Below, piece after piece: positions 36,050 to 46,816 of a stretch of 64,000 nt of DNA. Within the stretch, counting starts at the first letter, position 1; each line of letters starts with the position of its first letter. A program made the position numbers and the translations under genes. The notes under the pieces are model-generated. The model did not search any database and was not told where the DNA came from. It saw only the letters and a program-made list of their open reading frames with translations. The stretch is from Ignelater luminosus (Eukaryota > Arthropoda > Insecta > Coleoptera > Elateridae), in contig VTPC01003538.1 of the NCBI GenBank assembly GCA_011009095.1, positions 1 through 64,000 of the forward strand. The letters run 5' to 3'.

Positions 36050-37354
36050 AAGGGTTTTCCAATAAGAGGTGTTATTTTGATATTCAAAGAAAAGTGCCAT
36101 TTTTTAATATAAATGATCGGATGTTTATTTCATTATAAAGAGGAAGGTATGCCGTTAATAGTGGAAAATAACATCAGGCAAATGACCACCACGACCACGC
36201 TTACAGGACAATATCCTTTTCATGAAATTTTCCATAACCAAATCGCAAAGTGGCTGCCCTATGTCCTCGATAGCCTCACGAATTCCATCTTTGAGGTCTT
36301 GAATCGACGCTGGGCTGTTGGCGTAGACCTTCTCTTTCACGTGGCCCCAAAGAAAGAAGTCGCAAGGTGTTAAATCACAAGATCTCGGTGGCCAATTGTG
36401 ATCACCTCTTCGAGAGATAACACGGTCCGGAAACTTTTTCCGTAAAAGATCAATGGTTTCGTTGCTTGTGTGGCACGTAGCGCCGTCTTGTTGAATGTAA
36501 ACGTTGTCCAGATCAATACCATCCAATTCCGGCCATAAAAAATCGTTAATCATCTCTCGATAGCGCAATCCAGTCACCGTAACTGTTGCTCCAGCCTCAT
36601 TTTCGAAAAAGTAAGGTCCAATGACTCCGCCGGACCATAAACCGCACCAAACAGTCACACGTTGAGGATAGAGAGACTTTTCAACAATAACTTTTGGATT
36701 TTCTGAGCCCCAGATCCAACAATTTTGCTTGTTGACGAAGCCACCGAGGTGGAAATGGGCCTCATCACTCAAGATGATTTTTCGATGGAATTCTGGATCA
36801 TTTTCATGCATTTCAACGACCCAATCAGCAAAGACACGACGTTGTTGATGATCGGCCGGCTTGAGTTCTTGTGTTAACTGGACTTTATAAGCCTTAAGAC
36901 CCAAATCTTTATGCAAAATACGGTGTAATGACGTTTGTGGAATGGCTAATTCCAAAGAACGACGAGGAATGGACAAACCTGGGTTTTCTTTAACACTTTC
37001 GGCTACAACAGCAATATTCTCGGCTGTTCTTGAGCGACGTGCACGGGTTTTATTCTTCACATCACTAACTTGTCCCAAGAGCTCGAATTTTTTCACCAAT
37101 TTCTGTATTGCGGTCCGACAAGGTGCTTCACGGTGACCCAAAAATGTTCGAGTTTTACGAACCGTCTCTGCCAAATTTTCACCATTTTTATAGTGAATTT
37201 TAATAATTTCAATGCGTTGTTGAAGCGTGTATCGTTCCATATTTATTAATGGCGTAGTTTCTACTTGTCAAATGTCAAAAAATGATAGCTTCAAAAGTGA
37301 CATCTACCGAAATAGCGGGCTATTCAAAATAACACCTCTTATTGGAAAACCCTT
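36050..37354 (-). mobile_element. Intact Tc1/mariner-superfamily transposon, copy 2 (inverted)
   Basis: 1305 bp with the same perfect 31-bp terminal repeats (36050-36080, 37324-37354) and TA duplications (36048-36049, 37355-37356) as the element at 7729, but in the opposite orientation. The two untranslated ends look identical between copies. Confidence 0.97.
36155..37240 (-). CDS. Tc1/mariner-superfamily transposase, full length, copy 2
   Basis: 361 residues, differing from the first copy at only three positions: Arg175 to Trp (NKQNCWIW), Arg183 to Lys, and Phe249 to Ile immediately before the second catalytic block (YIQQDGATCH). The catalytic residues D159, D252 and D289 are unchanged and no stop occurs. 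Trp175 and Ile249 sit next to conserved catalytic segments and could affect activity, but that is inference. Near identity over the whole element points to transposition from the same source in the recent past. Confidence 0.95.
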   Translation of the reverse strand: MERYTLQQRIEIIKIHYKNGENLAETVRKTRTFLGHREAPCRTAIQKLVKKFELLGQVSDVKNKTRARRSRTAENIAVVAESVKENPGLSIPRRSLELAIPQTSLHRILHKDLGLKAYKVQLTQELKPADHQQRRVFADWVVEMHENDPEFHRKIILSDEAHFHLGGFVNKQNCWIWGSENPKVIVEKSLYPQRVTVWCGLWSGGVIGPYFFENEAGATVTVTGLRYREMINDFLWPELDGIDLDNVYIQQDGATCHTSNETIDLLRKKFPDRVISRRGDHNWPPRSCDLTPCDFFLWGHVKEKVYANSPASIQDLKDGIREAIEDIGQPLCDLVMENFMKRILSCKRGRGGHLPDVIFHY

Positions 37355-37356
37355 TA

Positions 37357-39630
37357 TAAAATGATAATCTAACTGTAGAAACCAGACTAAAACTGCTAGA
37401 AATTTGTATCAGATGCAACACAAGCTCGATCCATTTAAAGTTTGTTCCTACACTAATATTACTTCCATGATGCATTACAAATTTCAATTCTGCTGTAAAG
37501 AAGCTGCTCATTTTACAAGAAGTTTTAAGAAGTTAACAATGTATGAGTCATAAACTCTTTGGTTCAAGATCCATTAACTAGCAAAATCAATATAAAACTG
37601 AAATTATACTTTAGTGTTTATCCTCAACATGTATCACAATAATATAAAGTTTCAGGTTTAGAAGTTTTAGCTTTATAAAAAAGATTTTAGATAAAGTGGA
37701 TGCATTAGCAAACATAACAAAAACAAGAGTATGGTTACATTTACATTTTAAAACGCAATACAAGCTTTCAATAACAAAGGTGATCAAAATAATTTGAAAA
37801 AGACATGTTCTACGGGCATACCATTTCAACTCATTGATGGCGTATTTAAACATTCAAAACTACAATTCTAAAGTAAATTGAGAAAATTGTGAAACAACCA
37901 ATTGTAAGCTAATCAAGATAGAAAAGGAGGTAATGGCAAGATTAACCTTGGGTCATTAATCATATCTTCGATTTTTGTCTCTCAACTTTATGCCAATCTT
38001 TTCCCATTAACAATATTGGATTTTGCTGACAACATCACTATTGGTAATAATTTCTGCAACTCTATAATGCACCTCAATGCAAGGATCAAAAAATTAATAC
38101 TTAATTATGTATCTACAAACATACTAACTCTTACAGAATCTTACATTCTGAATATAATGTTCATGTAAAATCCACTCAATTGTAATAAAACATGGAAAGA
38201 CGATTTTTTCAAAATTACACAGTACTGATTATTAGACAACTAATGTTTTGGAGTTACCACAAAAATGTAACAAAATGATACTCTACCAAGAATTATCCAG
38301 TACCCAGCAGCTGGGTTAGAAGCCACAAAGAATTGTCTGATGGTAGCGAGAGAAGTACTAAAGATATTGTATACGTTCACTAAGTAAACTATTACCGAAA
38401 GATCTTTTGACACCAATTTCTCTAAGAATTGTTACAAAAGAAAACCGAAATCTTTGGGTACGTTTTGGGATTGCATTTCTACATGTCATCACAACTTGAG
38501 AAAAGTAATTGCTTCATCTACAGGCTGTAACATGGGCATTAATATAATTGTCTTTGCAAATAACTCATCAATAGGTTAGAGTGTTGATTAATGCCAGACC
38601 CATAGCCAGAAGGAGGCCTACTATTCTGTACTTGCTCCATTCTATTTACTCTACAACAACTTCAAGACCATACGTGTCCTAAGTATGATCGTTAACCTTC
38701 TGAAGATCTTGACTAAGGGGTCTGTCTTTAGGGCTGTTTTCAGTGTTTATTTTATCTAAATTCTATATCATAATAAATTCAAAAAGAGATTCTCCTCTTT
38801 CATTTATATTTATTCTTTCCTGGATCACATGGTTGCTTTAACATCACATCCGACAACAAAATGCATTTTATCTGGGTCTTGCTATCATATCACTATCATT
38901 GGCTCTTTTCTATTTATTACCTACCTCACAAAGAACACTTACCTTGTCCTTATGTAGGTACAAAGTTTCAAACTATCCTCTTTATCAAACTATTACTCAG
39001 CCTATTATTACTCGTATAAGATCCTACAAGTGCAGGAGAAATAAAACTCCGCACCGGCAGAGTTTTATTTACAGGTGTAAGGCTGAATACTCAGAGAGGT
39101 CGCCTACCATCTCGGAGGCTCGTTAGTGACATTATCACTCTTGTATCATTCGCCCATTGCGCATTTTAAAATATTGAGCGTGTTTTTTGACTCTCCAGTA
39201 ACTTCTGTTTGAATAGCACTACCGCATGAAAGATGCAATCCAGAGATCGCATATTGTTAGCCACAATTGATAATAATATCCAGCAGTCTTGAGAACTACA
39301 GGCCTGAAGTGCAAGGCCCTACAGTTATTTATGTATTGGTTTACAATCTCTAGAAATTCCTGTCAAAGGCATTTCCAGCAGTTAAAATCTGATAATCCCC
39401 GACATCTTCGCTGCATGAAAGACCTAGCCACCCAAAAGTTTCCTAGAATCACCCCCTATTAAGCTGGTCTGGTTCCAAGCCTGATTAAAGCGTACGCATT
39501 CTAAGATCAATACTGATCTACCCAAGGAAATGAAAGAAAACTAAAACATTTAAAATGTATGATCAGCCTACAGACCAAGAAGACCCATAGCTTTGTTGCA
39601 CAATGTCATCTATTTTTTTAATCTCTTGCT
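37357..39630. other. No gene seen
   Basis: Mostly non-coding. At about 39300-39480 a plus-strand reading with NSCQRHFQQ and PRHLRCMKDLATQKF weakly recalls a LINE ORF1 zinc-knuckle region, too degraded to call. A hairpin at 39039-39070 is listed separately. Confidence 0.4.
39039..39070. repeat. Perfect 11-bp hairpin
   Basis: AAATAAAACTC (39039-39049) and GAGTTTTATTT (39060-39070) enclose 10 bp of GC-rich loop (CGCACCGGCA). Confidence 0.65.
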
Positions 39631-39639
39631 ATTTGTTTC

Positions 39640-40910
39640 CTTATTTTCAATCCCTGACTGCTAGCTTTCGCAGGTTCTTTAACACTTCTTGACCGTTCTC
39701 TTCGTCTTCTTCCAGTAATCATTAGTACTTGGTTTGTAATTTTTTTCTGGCAGTCTTGAGATATGTCTTAATCATGTCATTCTTTGTGCTCCGGCAATAC
39801 CTGCTATTGGCGGTTCTCCATATAGTTGCATGAGTTCGTTATTAGTTTTTCTCAAACATAAACCTCTCTATAAACCTTTTTCTAGAAGTTTACTTTTTCA
39901 GACTTCCAGTATTAATTTCCCTTTTTGGTTCAGCTTAAACAGTTCTTTTCCAAACGTAACAACTGGTTTCATTATTGTTTTATAAATTTTCTTTAAGCAA
40001 AAAGACTTAGAGCTTTATTTAGTGTTAGTGTTTTTTTAACTTTTCCAAAACCACAATATGTTTGTTTAATCTTGCATTAAACAGATTATTTTTCATTTAA
40101 AGCATAATTTCAATTTTCTATAAAATTAAATCAACATAAATTATTTTCAATAACGAAACTTTATAGGTTAATTGCAACATATTAAAAGAAGTGCGTCACA
40201 TTTCATTGTACAGGAATGTACCAGTCAGCATGTCTACAAACAATGTGTATCTACTTACACAATACGAGTGTAGATAAATTTACTATGTTGTACTATAAAC
40301 GTTTTACTGGCACAACATAAATAAACTGTCTCAACTTACTTCCTATTACGATTAACAATGGATACAAAGAGAGTATAGGTCAGTAAAAAGATGAACTAAT
40401 TGTAAAACTAAAATTGCGGAATTGCATATTTTAATTGTTACTAGTTTTATAATTGCATATTTGTTATTTTTCTGTGTTACCTAGTTTGTAATTTGTTATT
40501 AATGTCAGCATGTCAATTACGTATAAAAGGAAATTTGGAACTTAATAAAACAGTATCAATCATTCATTTGGTTTTTACTCAACAAATGTATTGCCGGTAA
40601 TAAGCCATTACTACCACCTTAATGAGATTGTGAGGCTGCGATTTCAGCAATACATCGCCACACAGGCATTTTTCTAAAATTTGTTCAATGTTTGGTCTAC
40701 TGAAGTTAATTCAATATTTTTTTCTTGTGCTCTTTTTGCCCCTTATCCAACACCATGTAACTATTTCGGCTTTTCCTCGTTTATTTTCAATTCCTAAATG
40801 CTGTTAAGCCGATTTTTCTTATTAATTTGATTAGGTTTTCTTTACTTTTGGCAAGATTTATAATATCGTCCGCATTAGCCATAATTTGTATTTGTTGATT
40901 ATGTCAATTC
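39640..40910 (-). pseudogene. LINE reverse-transcriptase relic, split by an insertion
   Basis: On the minus strand the right part (about 40720-40900) reads IQIMANADDIINLAKSKENL, a degraded YADD motif with its following helix. The left part (39640-39995) reads IYKTIMKPVVTFGKELF, TNNELMQLYGEPPIAG and a basic tail with GRRRRERS. This matches the C-terminal YKTIIRPVVTYG and NHELYQLYKEPDI blocks of a LINE group common in insects. The two parts are separated by about 700 bp rather than the expected few hundred, and the space holds an LTR-like sequence. Multiple stops. Confidence 0.5.
40286..40584 (+). mobile_element. Candidate LTR inside the LINE relic
   Basis: Starts TGTTGTAC and ends CTCAACA, has a GTATAAAAGG box near 40520 and an AATAAAA signal before the end. 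The arrangement fits an LTR of about 300 bp. No matching target duplication was found directly at these ends, so limits and family are uncertain. Old. Confidence 0.3.
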
Positions 40911-40924
40911 CTAAAGGATCAAGA

Positions 40925-41115
40925 TGACTAGTTTTTGGAAATCTGCGATGAATTTAGCGCCGTCATGTTGGTAGCTCTGACAGTTGCTATGGAGATGGTC
41001 AATTTTCCGATAGTCAAGAAAACCAGTTTTTGCAACACTGCGATAGAGTTAGCGCGGTTAGGGTGGCCGCACTAATGAAAGCTATGAAAATGGCCAAATT
41101 TCGGAATACCAAGGT
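40925..41115 (+). repeat. Two diverged tandem units of about 95 bp
   Basis: AGTTTTTGGAAATCTGCGAT...TTAGCGC at 40930 is echoed 95 bp later by AGTTTTTGCAACACTGCGAT...TTAGCGC, and each unit closes with an ATGG(T/C)CAA(T/A)TTTCCGATA-like segment. Further, weaker GGTCA(A/G)TTTTG echoes continue to about 41200. No function evident. Confidence 0.5.
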
Positions 41116-41345
41116 GGTCAGTTTTGGGCATTCCAATCTAACCAATTTTGGACAACCCAAAATGGTCAAGTTTGTCTAGATCAGCATATTCAGAGTTGAT
41201 GTGTGTTTGTCAACCTGAAATGGCAAGGTTTGTCCAGGTATGGCCGTTAACATATACAGAGCTGCATGAGGGCGTGCATTTCTTTGCTGAAGCTGATGTG
41301 TGTCCCATTTCAGAGCAATTGTCTATTCTGTGTGGGACTTCATAA

Positions 41346-43110
41346 ACTGGCAATTCTATCAGGTTTTTATTTTTAGAATTCTTCTTGTTAGGTTTTAGGT
41401 CTTATTTTATTATTTTGCGTTACCGTGTATATAGAGTGAAAGAGTAGCTAACTTCAAGTGTTATAAGTGTGAAGTAGCAAACATACAACTGTGCACCAAC
41501 GGAGTGTGAAATTACAGAACTTTTAGTGTTACACTGAGCTTTAATACCCGCGACTTGAAAATTATTGTGTTTTCTCTATCTAATGGAATGTGCAGACCTA
41601 TGTTTGTTCTACAGTTATGACTTGAAGTTAGCGGCTTCTTCACTCTGCTGATAACGCATTGATGAAAAAATATCAAATTCTAAATTTAGGGAGTATGGGT
41701 TTTGTATGCGCATAATTGGAGTTAAAATGGAAATTTTGAAATTTTTGGAGTTCACCGAATTTATGTCAGGGTAGGACTTACATCATACCTTTAAAATATT
41801 TCTAATTCGCTTATTAAAGGAAGTCATTATTGAAGTCTTAAGGTACTTGTTGTACTTAGCATCAAATTTATTGCAACAGGAGATTTTAATAAACTAACTC
41901 CTGCGTACTAGCTTATCTGATTTAGTGTGTGCGATCCTATTGTTCCGCTGACGAGATTCGTATACCTGATTATCACAGAAATTGGAAATGTATGTGCGAA
42001 TATGTTGCAATCGACACTGGTTTGAGCTACTGTTTGAGTTTTGATTAATGAAGCGTATTAGTTTTAATACTGGTTAGCGGCGTTCCACACAGTACTTCGG
42101 ACGCTCTGAGGCTTGTTGAATGTACACAGTGAACGTTATCGTATTTAATTTGCAAGTTTGTCTTTCTCAATAAGATAGCGTGTTTTGTCACACTGGAAAT
42201 TCACTTTATGTCATATATTATTTTATGCACGTGCAAGTTTGTTGTATAGGTGTATTTGGTGTCTTCCTTTAATGATTATTAAATTTAGAGTTGCGCAGAA
42301 ATTGTCGAGAACCTGCGGGCATTACCGGTACATATCCGTGTTTGAATCGATTTGTGATTTTTCCCATTATTTCTTTTTTTTCACTTCATTTATAGTTCAT
42401 TTTAATATGTTTCGAATTTCACAGATACCGTCAATGTTCCGCTGCGACCTATTGTTAGTTTTTTGAGTATACAAATTTAGCATACTGTTCTGTGACTTGT
42501 CTCAACTGGGTTTACAAATGAACATGAAAGATAAGACGTAAAAAACAAAAGTTATATTAAAATTAACAAAAATTTTAAAATTCCGGAAACTTTCGAGACA
42601 GCTATATTATTCAGAATTAGAGAATAAGTAATTGAAAAGAACAAACTGAAGTTCGAATCCGTCACAATTAATTATATATTTATCGTGAAGAACATGAACT
42701 TTTATTCCTTTCAATTAACTGGATGACTTCACACGGGTTAGCTTCATTGCCTCTAATTCAAGAATAGTTTTAGTTGCTGGAGCGTCCTAGTTCTTTAGTT
42801 TTGGCTTTTGCAAAAGTCTTTACATTTGTAGAAGTCATTACATAATGTTTAATTTTTTATGCTGTATATTTATGTTACCATAGTTTGTACATAATTACAT
42901 GTAAATACAAACATAAATAAACAATCTTCTCTGAAAGTCCTTTTTTAATTTAATAAAAGAATTACAATATCGAAAATAATTATAAAGTGCCACCTACTGA
43001 ATTATAATTTAATAAAGATGGTTATGATTGAAAACAAAATCTTTTCTGCAGAATATGAGATATATTTGAAAGAAAGCAAGTTAGAAAATAAAAGATAAAA
43101 ATGAATCAAT
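41346..43110. other. No gene seen
   Basis: A 93-codon open frame at 42185-42466 is hydrophobic and unrecognised. The right part may contain decayed gypsy sequence, but no motif is left. Confidence 0.4.
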
Positions 43111-45500
43111 AAAAGTATACAGGCGAAGAAGAAGTAGTTGAATTAAGTTATGCTGGACAGTACAGAAAATGCAATGTAATTAATCTTATGTTTTACATTA
43201 GGTACAAATAATGTAACAAAGCTATTGTGTTTAACGACCTGCATTACCTTAAACTAATTTAAAAAAAAAATAAAACTGTAACTGAATACAGTGATGTTAA
43301 GGGTATTGAATGCCTGAAAGGTGAGCATACAATATTAGAATACAAAAAAATGCAGTTTCAAAAGTTTTACGAAAAGTTTTTGCTCTTCAAGATAAATTAA
43401 AAATGAAGCTGGATGAGCTCGAGAAAAGTGGAATTACAACCAAAGTTGAAGAATCGACCGATTGAATCAATTCATTAGTTATAGTTATAATTAAAACATT
43501 AAAATCGAATTTAGATTTAACAATTTGTCTGGATTCAAGAGATCTTAATCTTGCATTGAGCTTTTCATTCTATTGTTTTATCGGGTTTTAAAATCGTATT
43601 TTTAAAAGGTAATGGGTTTAATAATAAAGAGAAAATTATTTAAATAGTGTACCTACGTTTTCTTTTAAATTTTTGTAAATATTTTTTGTATATTTTTTAT
43701 TATAATAGTACACTTTTTTATTTTTTTAGATTTATCTTTGTCAGTGTCAACAACTGATAGGTTTTATAACAAACTTTAAAAAACTCTAGCAAATGCTAAG
43801 TCTTTAGTTAAGACTTTAAGGATATTGGTCTTCAAGACTTCAAAGATGCAAGATACCGAAAGACATAAGTTCCAGTGAACCAAGTGTAATAGGTACACCT
43901 TGCCAAAAAAAGAAAAACTTTATTAGACAGGTCTTGTGCTATATCCACAAAATTTCAAAACTTTTAGACAAGCGGCAAAGAATTATATTAAAAAAAATAT
44001 TACAAGTACAGAATCGGTAGCTTATTCAAAAAACGGAACTTGCCTTGTACCTTTTGAAGAAGAACGCAAACAGCATTTACAGTCACTAACGGTCACTGGG
44101 ACTACATACGGATGCCCTTCGGTTTGAAGAAGACATAGTACATCTCAGACAAGTCTTTCACAAGTTCAGGCAGTACAGCTTGACAAATTTGAATTTTTCC
44201 GCAAGGAAGTAGCGTTTCTTGGACATGTTATTACTCCAGAGAGCATAAAGCCCAATTCCTAAAAATCCAAGTTGTGCAAAATTACCCTCTTTCTAAAGCC
44301 ACAAAAGACATTAATTCTTTTTTCGACTTCGTAGGATACTATAGAAGATTTTTTTAGAATTTTGCAAAGATCGTGCAATCCTTCACAAAAAACTTAAGAA
44401 AAGATCAAAAATAGACGTATTCGACCATGACTACACACAGGCTTTTCAACAATGTAAAGATCTTTTAACTAATCCCCTATACTCGCCTACTCAGAATTCG
44501 AAAAAGGTTTTGCCATCAGCATCTTTTTATTCCAGAACTCTAAACAGTGCAGAAAAAAATTATTCCAATATTGAACGAGAACTACTAGCCATAGTAGAAG
44601 TAATGAAACATTTTAGGCCTTACATCTACGGACAACAGTTCATAATAGAAATGGATCACAAACCATTAATTTGGTTATTTGCCCTTAAAGACCCGAATTC
44701 TCAGTTAACCAAGAGGCGGTTTCGACTTGAGGAATTCGATTATACGGTTCACTACAAAAAGGGCAAAGAAAATTATTTTGTGTAGAAAACAATGACTCTA
44801 ATAACACTTAACATACTTCCACAGATAACCCTGTAATTACAATGTGAATAACTGATAAACCGTTGAATAGAGACCGATATAACACTAATCATACAAAACC
44901 GTTTTCTAAAAATAATATTTGCCATAAGACACGAACACAAATTAAAAAATCTCAGAGAAATGCTAAAACAAATTATAAATCCACAAAAAAGTCACCCAAT
45001 CTTTGTTCGAAAATAAAGTTAAATTTGTTAAAAGCAATATTTTGGCTAAAGATGTAGAAAAATCCGAAAAACAAGCTAAAGTAATTGAAAAATATCATTC
45101 AATCAATCATAACGGCATATCCAAAACTTGTAATCATTTGAGACTAACCCACTATTGGCCCGATATAAGAACCAGAATTAATAAAATCATAAACGAATGC
45201 AAAACATGTCTTCAATAAATACGAAAGAAACCCTCTATAAAATTTAATTTTTAGGACCTTTACTTGCAAAAGGACCGTTTGATGTAGTACACATTGTAAC
45301 GGGAAAAAGCTGAAAAAGAGGTCTAATATCTGTTTCGGATGTCGGAAGATGTTCAATCCCGTAGCTCAAGTCGAAGACGGGGTGGTTCTAACTAAACTTA
45401 CCTTAACCAAAAGAAAAAACTTGTTAAATTCGAAAGATGTTCAAAAACTGAAGGTCATAGGGAACCAACGACCGGCCTACGCAACTTCTCGTGGACCAAC

Positions 45501-45540
45501 ACCCTGTATATGGGTCCCTTGCGGAACAACACCCTGTATA
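45501..45540 (+). repeat. Paired ACCCTGTATA motif, 30-bp period
   Basis: Two exact ACCCTGTATA copies at 45501-45510 and 45531-45540, both preceded by CAAC. Confidence 0.8.
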
Positions 45541-46510
45541 CAAGGGACTCTATAAAATATATTATACAGATAACTTTATGAAACGTTTGTACTTTCTAAA
45601 GATAATTTAACAATAAAACTTAACGCTTTGAACTCTTCAATTTAAACACTTAAAATTTTGTCAACGGGAATCAACTTCAAGCCGGCTTTCTTTATTACGG
45701 CAAAAATTCTACACGACACTGACGAATTCAAGCGTCTTTTAACAAAAGTTTTTGACGAACGGAAACTAAATACTCAGTGTTCACTGCATTGTGTCTTTGA
45801 CTTGAAGGTAAGAACACATAACAGCAATTTTCAAGGTAATAATTGTTAAAACGGTGGACACAAAAAGGTATCAGGACTAAGAAAGTTCGAGCCGCAGACA
45901 ACGGGAAAAATAACAGAAACTAGATGCACTTGTTTCACGGACAAGCCGACTGAATACGATGGCACAAGTCACCTTCGACACGAAAACTTACTGGATTTAA
46001 TCCTTTTGGTTGTGAATTCTAGAACATATCCGCCCAGATAGGCAATTTTTTAACTGCTCAGGAGCCTTTCACTCAGGGTTAACAAAAATGTGACACTGCA
46101 ACGCAAAGATGAACTCACAGCAAGTTATTGTTGTGACAAATACATCCGTGCCTGGCCCATCAAAAAGCTAAAGCACAACGCTGTCTTCTAAAGGGGGCAG
46201 CCAGCCTGGTCAACAGACCAAATTCGACTTTCTAAAGAAATTCTGATTTGATACAATAAAATAATCCGGTTGTACACTGTACCAAGGAACGAAACACAGA
46301 CGGTAAATTGAAAATAGAAAAATACCAGTCGTTATTGTTTTAATTTGATATGGCCTTTTATCTAGACACATTACAGCATTTCTTCTAGTGACAGAACCTA
46401 AATATAAACAAGTTTCTCCGCTAATCGGCGACAATAGAAGAATATACCTATAAACAATTCCAAACTAGAATGAAGCACGTGATAAAGATCCATCGCTTAA
46501 GGTATATTGT

Positions 46511-46816
46511 TAAGGTATTGAGAGTGGTACTTCCTTAAGATATATTCAAATTTTTATTTCACAACCGGTTTCGATGTTTATTCATCATCGTAGCTGCCCG
46601 GTGAGCACTCGCCCGACCGCCTCAAGGGCGAGGTGGGGGAGTAAACTCCCTCAACAAATCTGGCGCCCGAGCACCGACCGACCGAAAGTGCGTCACAACT
46701 TCAACCCTTAATGTTAAACTGACAATTTTCACCTGATGATGATGAATAAACATCGAAACCGGTCGTGAAATAAAAATTTGAATATATCTTAAGGAAGTAC
46801 CACTCTCAATACCTTA
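46511..46816. mobile_element. Foldback element with 79-bp arms and GC-rich core
   Basis: Left arm 46511-46589 and right arm 46738-46816 are inverted copies with a single mismatch (CAACC versus CGACC). The arms contain ACCGGTTTCGATGTTTATTC, a motif I recall as frequent near ends of insect repeats. The 148-bp core has two further stem-loops (CTCGCCC/GGGCGAG at 46608-46632, GGGAGT/ACTCCC at 46637-46650). The 15-bp direct repeat TAGAATGAAGCACGT flanks the unit at 46466-46480 and 46815-46829, suggesting a long target duplication. Confidence 0.75.

Noticed and set aside
36113-36373. Plus-strand open frame over the second mariner (also the mirror frame at 8710-8970)
   Set aside because: Antisense shadow of the conserved transposase gene.
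39300-39480. LINE ORF1 zinc-knuckle trace
   Set aside because: Only loose similarity with several interruptions; not enough to support a feature.
46661-46673. TGGCGCCCGAGCA as a retroviral-type primer-binding site
   Set aside because: It lies in the core of the foldback between stem-loops with no LTR ending beside it, so the resemblance is probably fortuitous.
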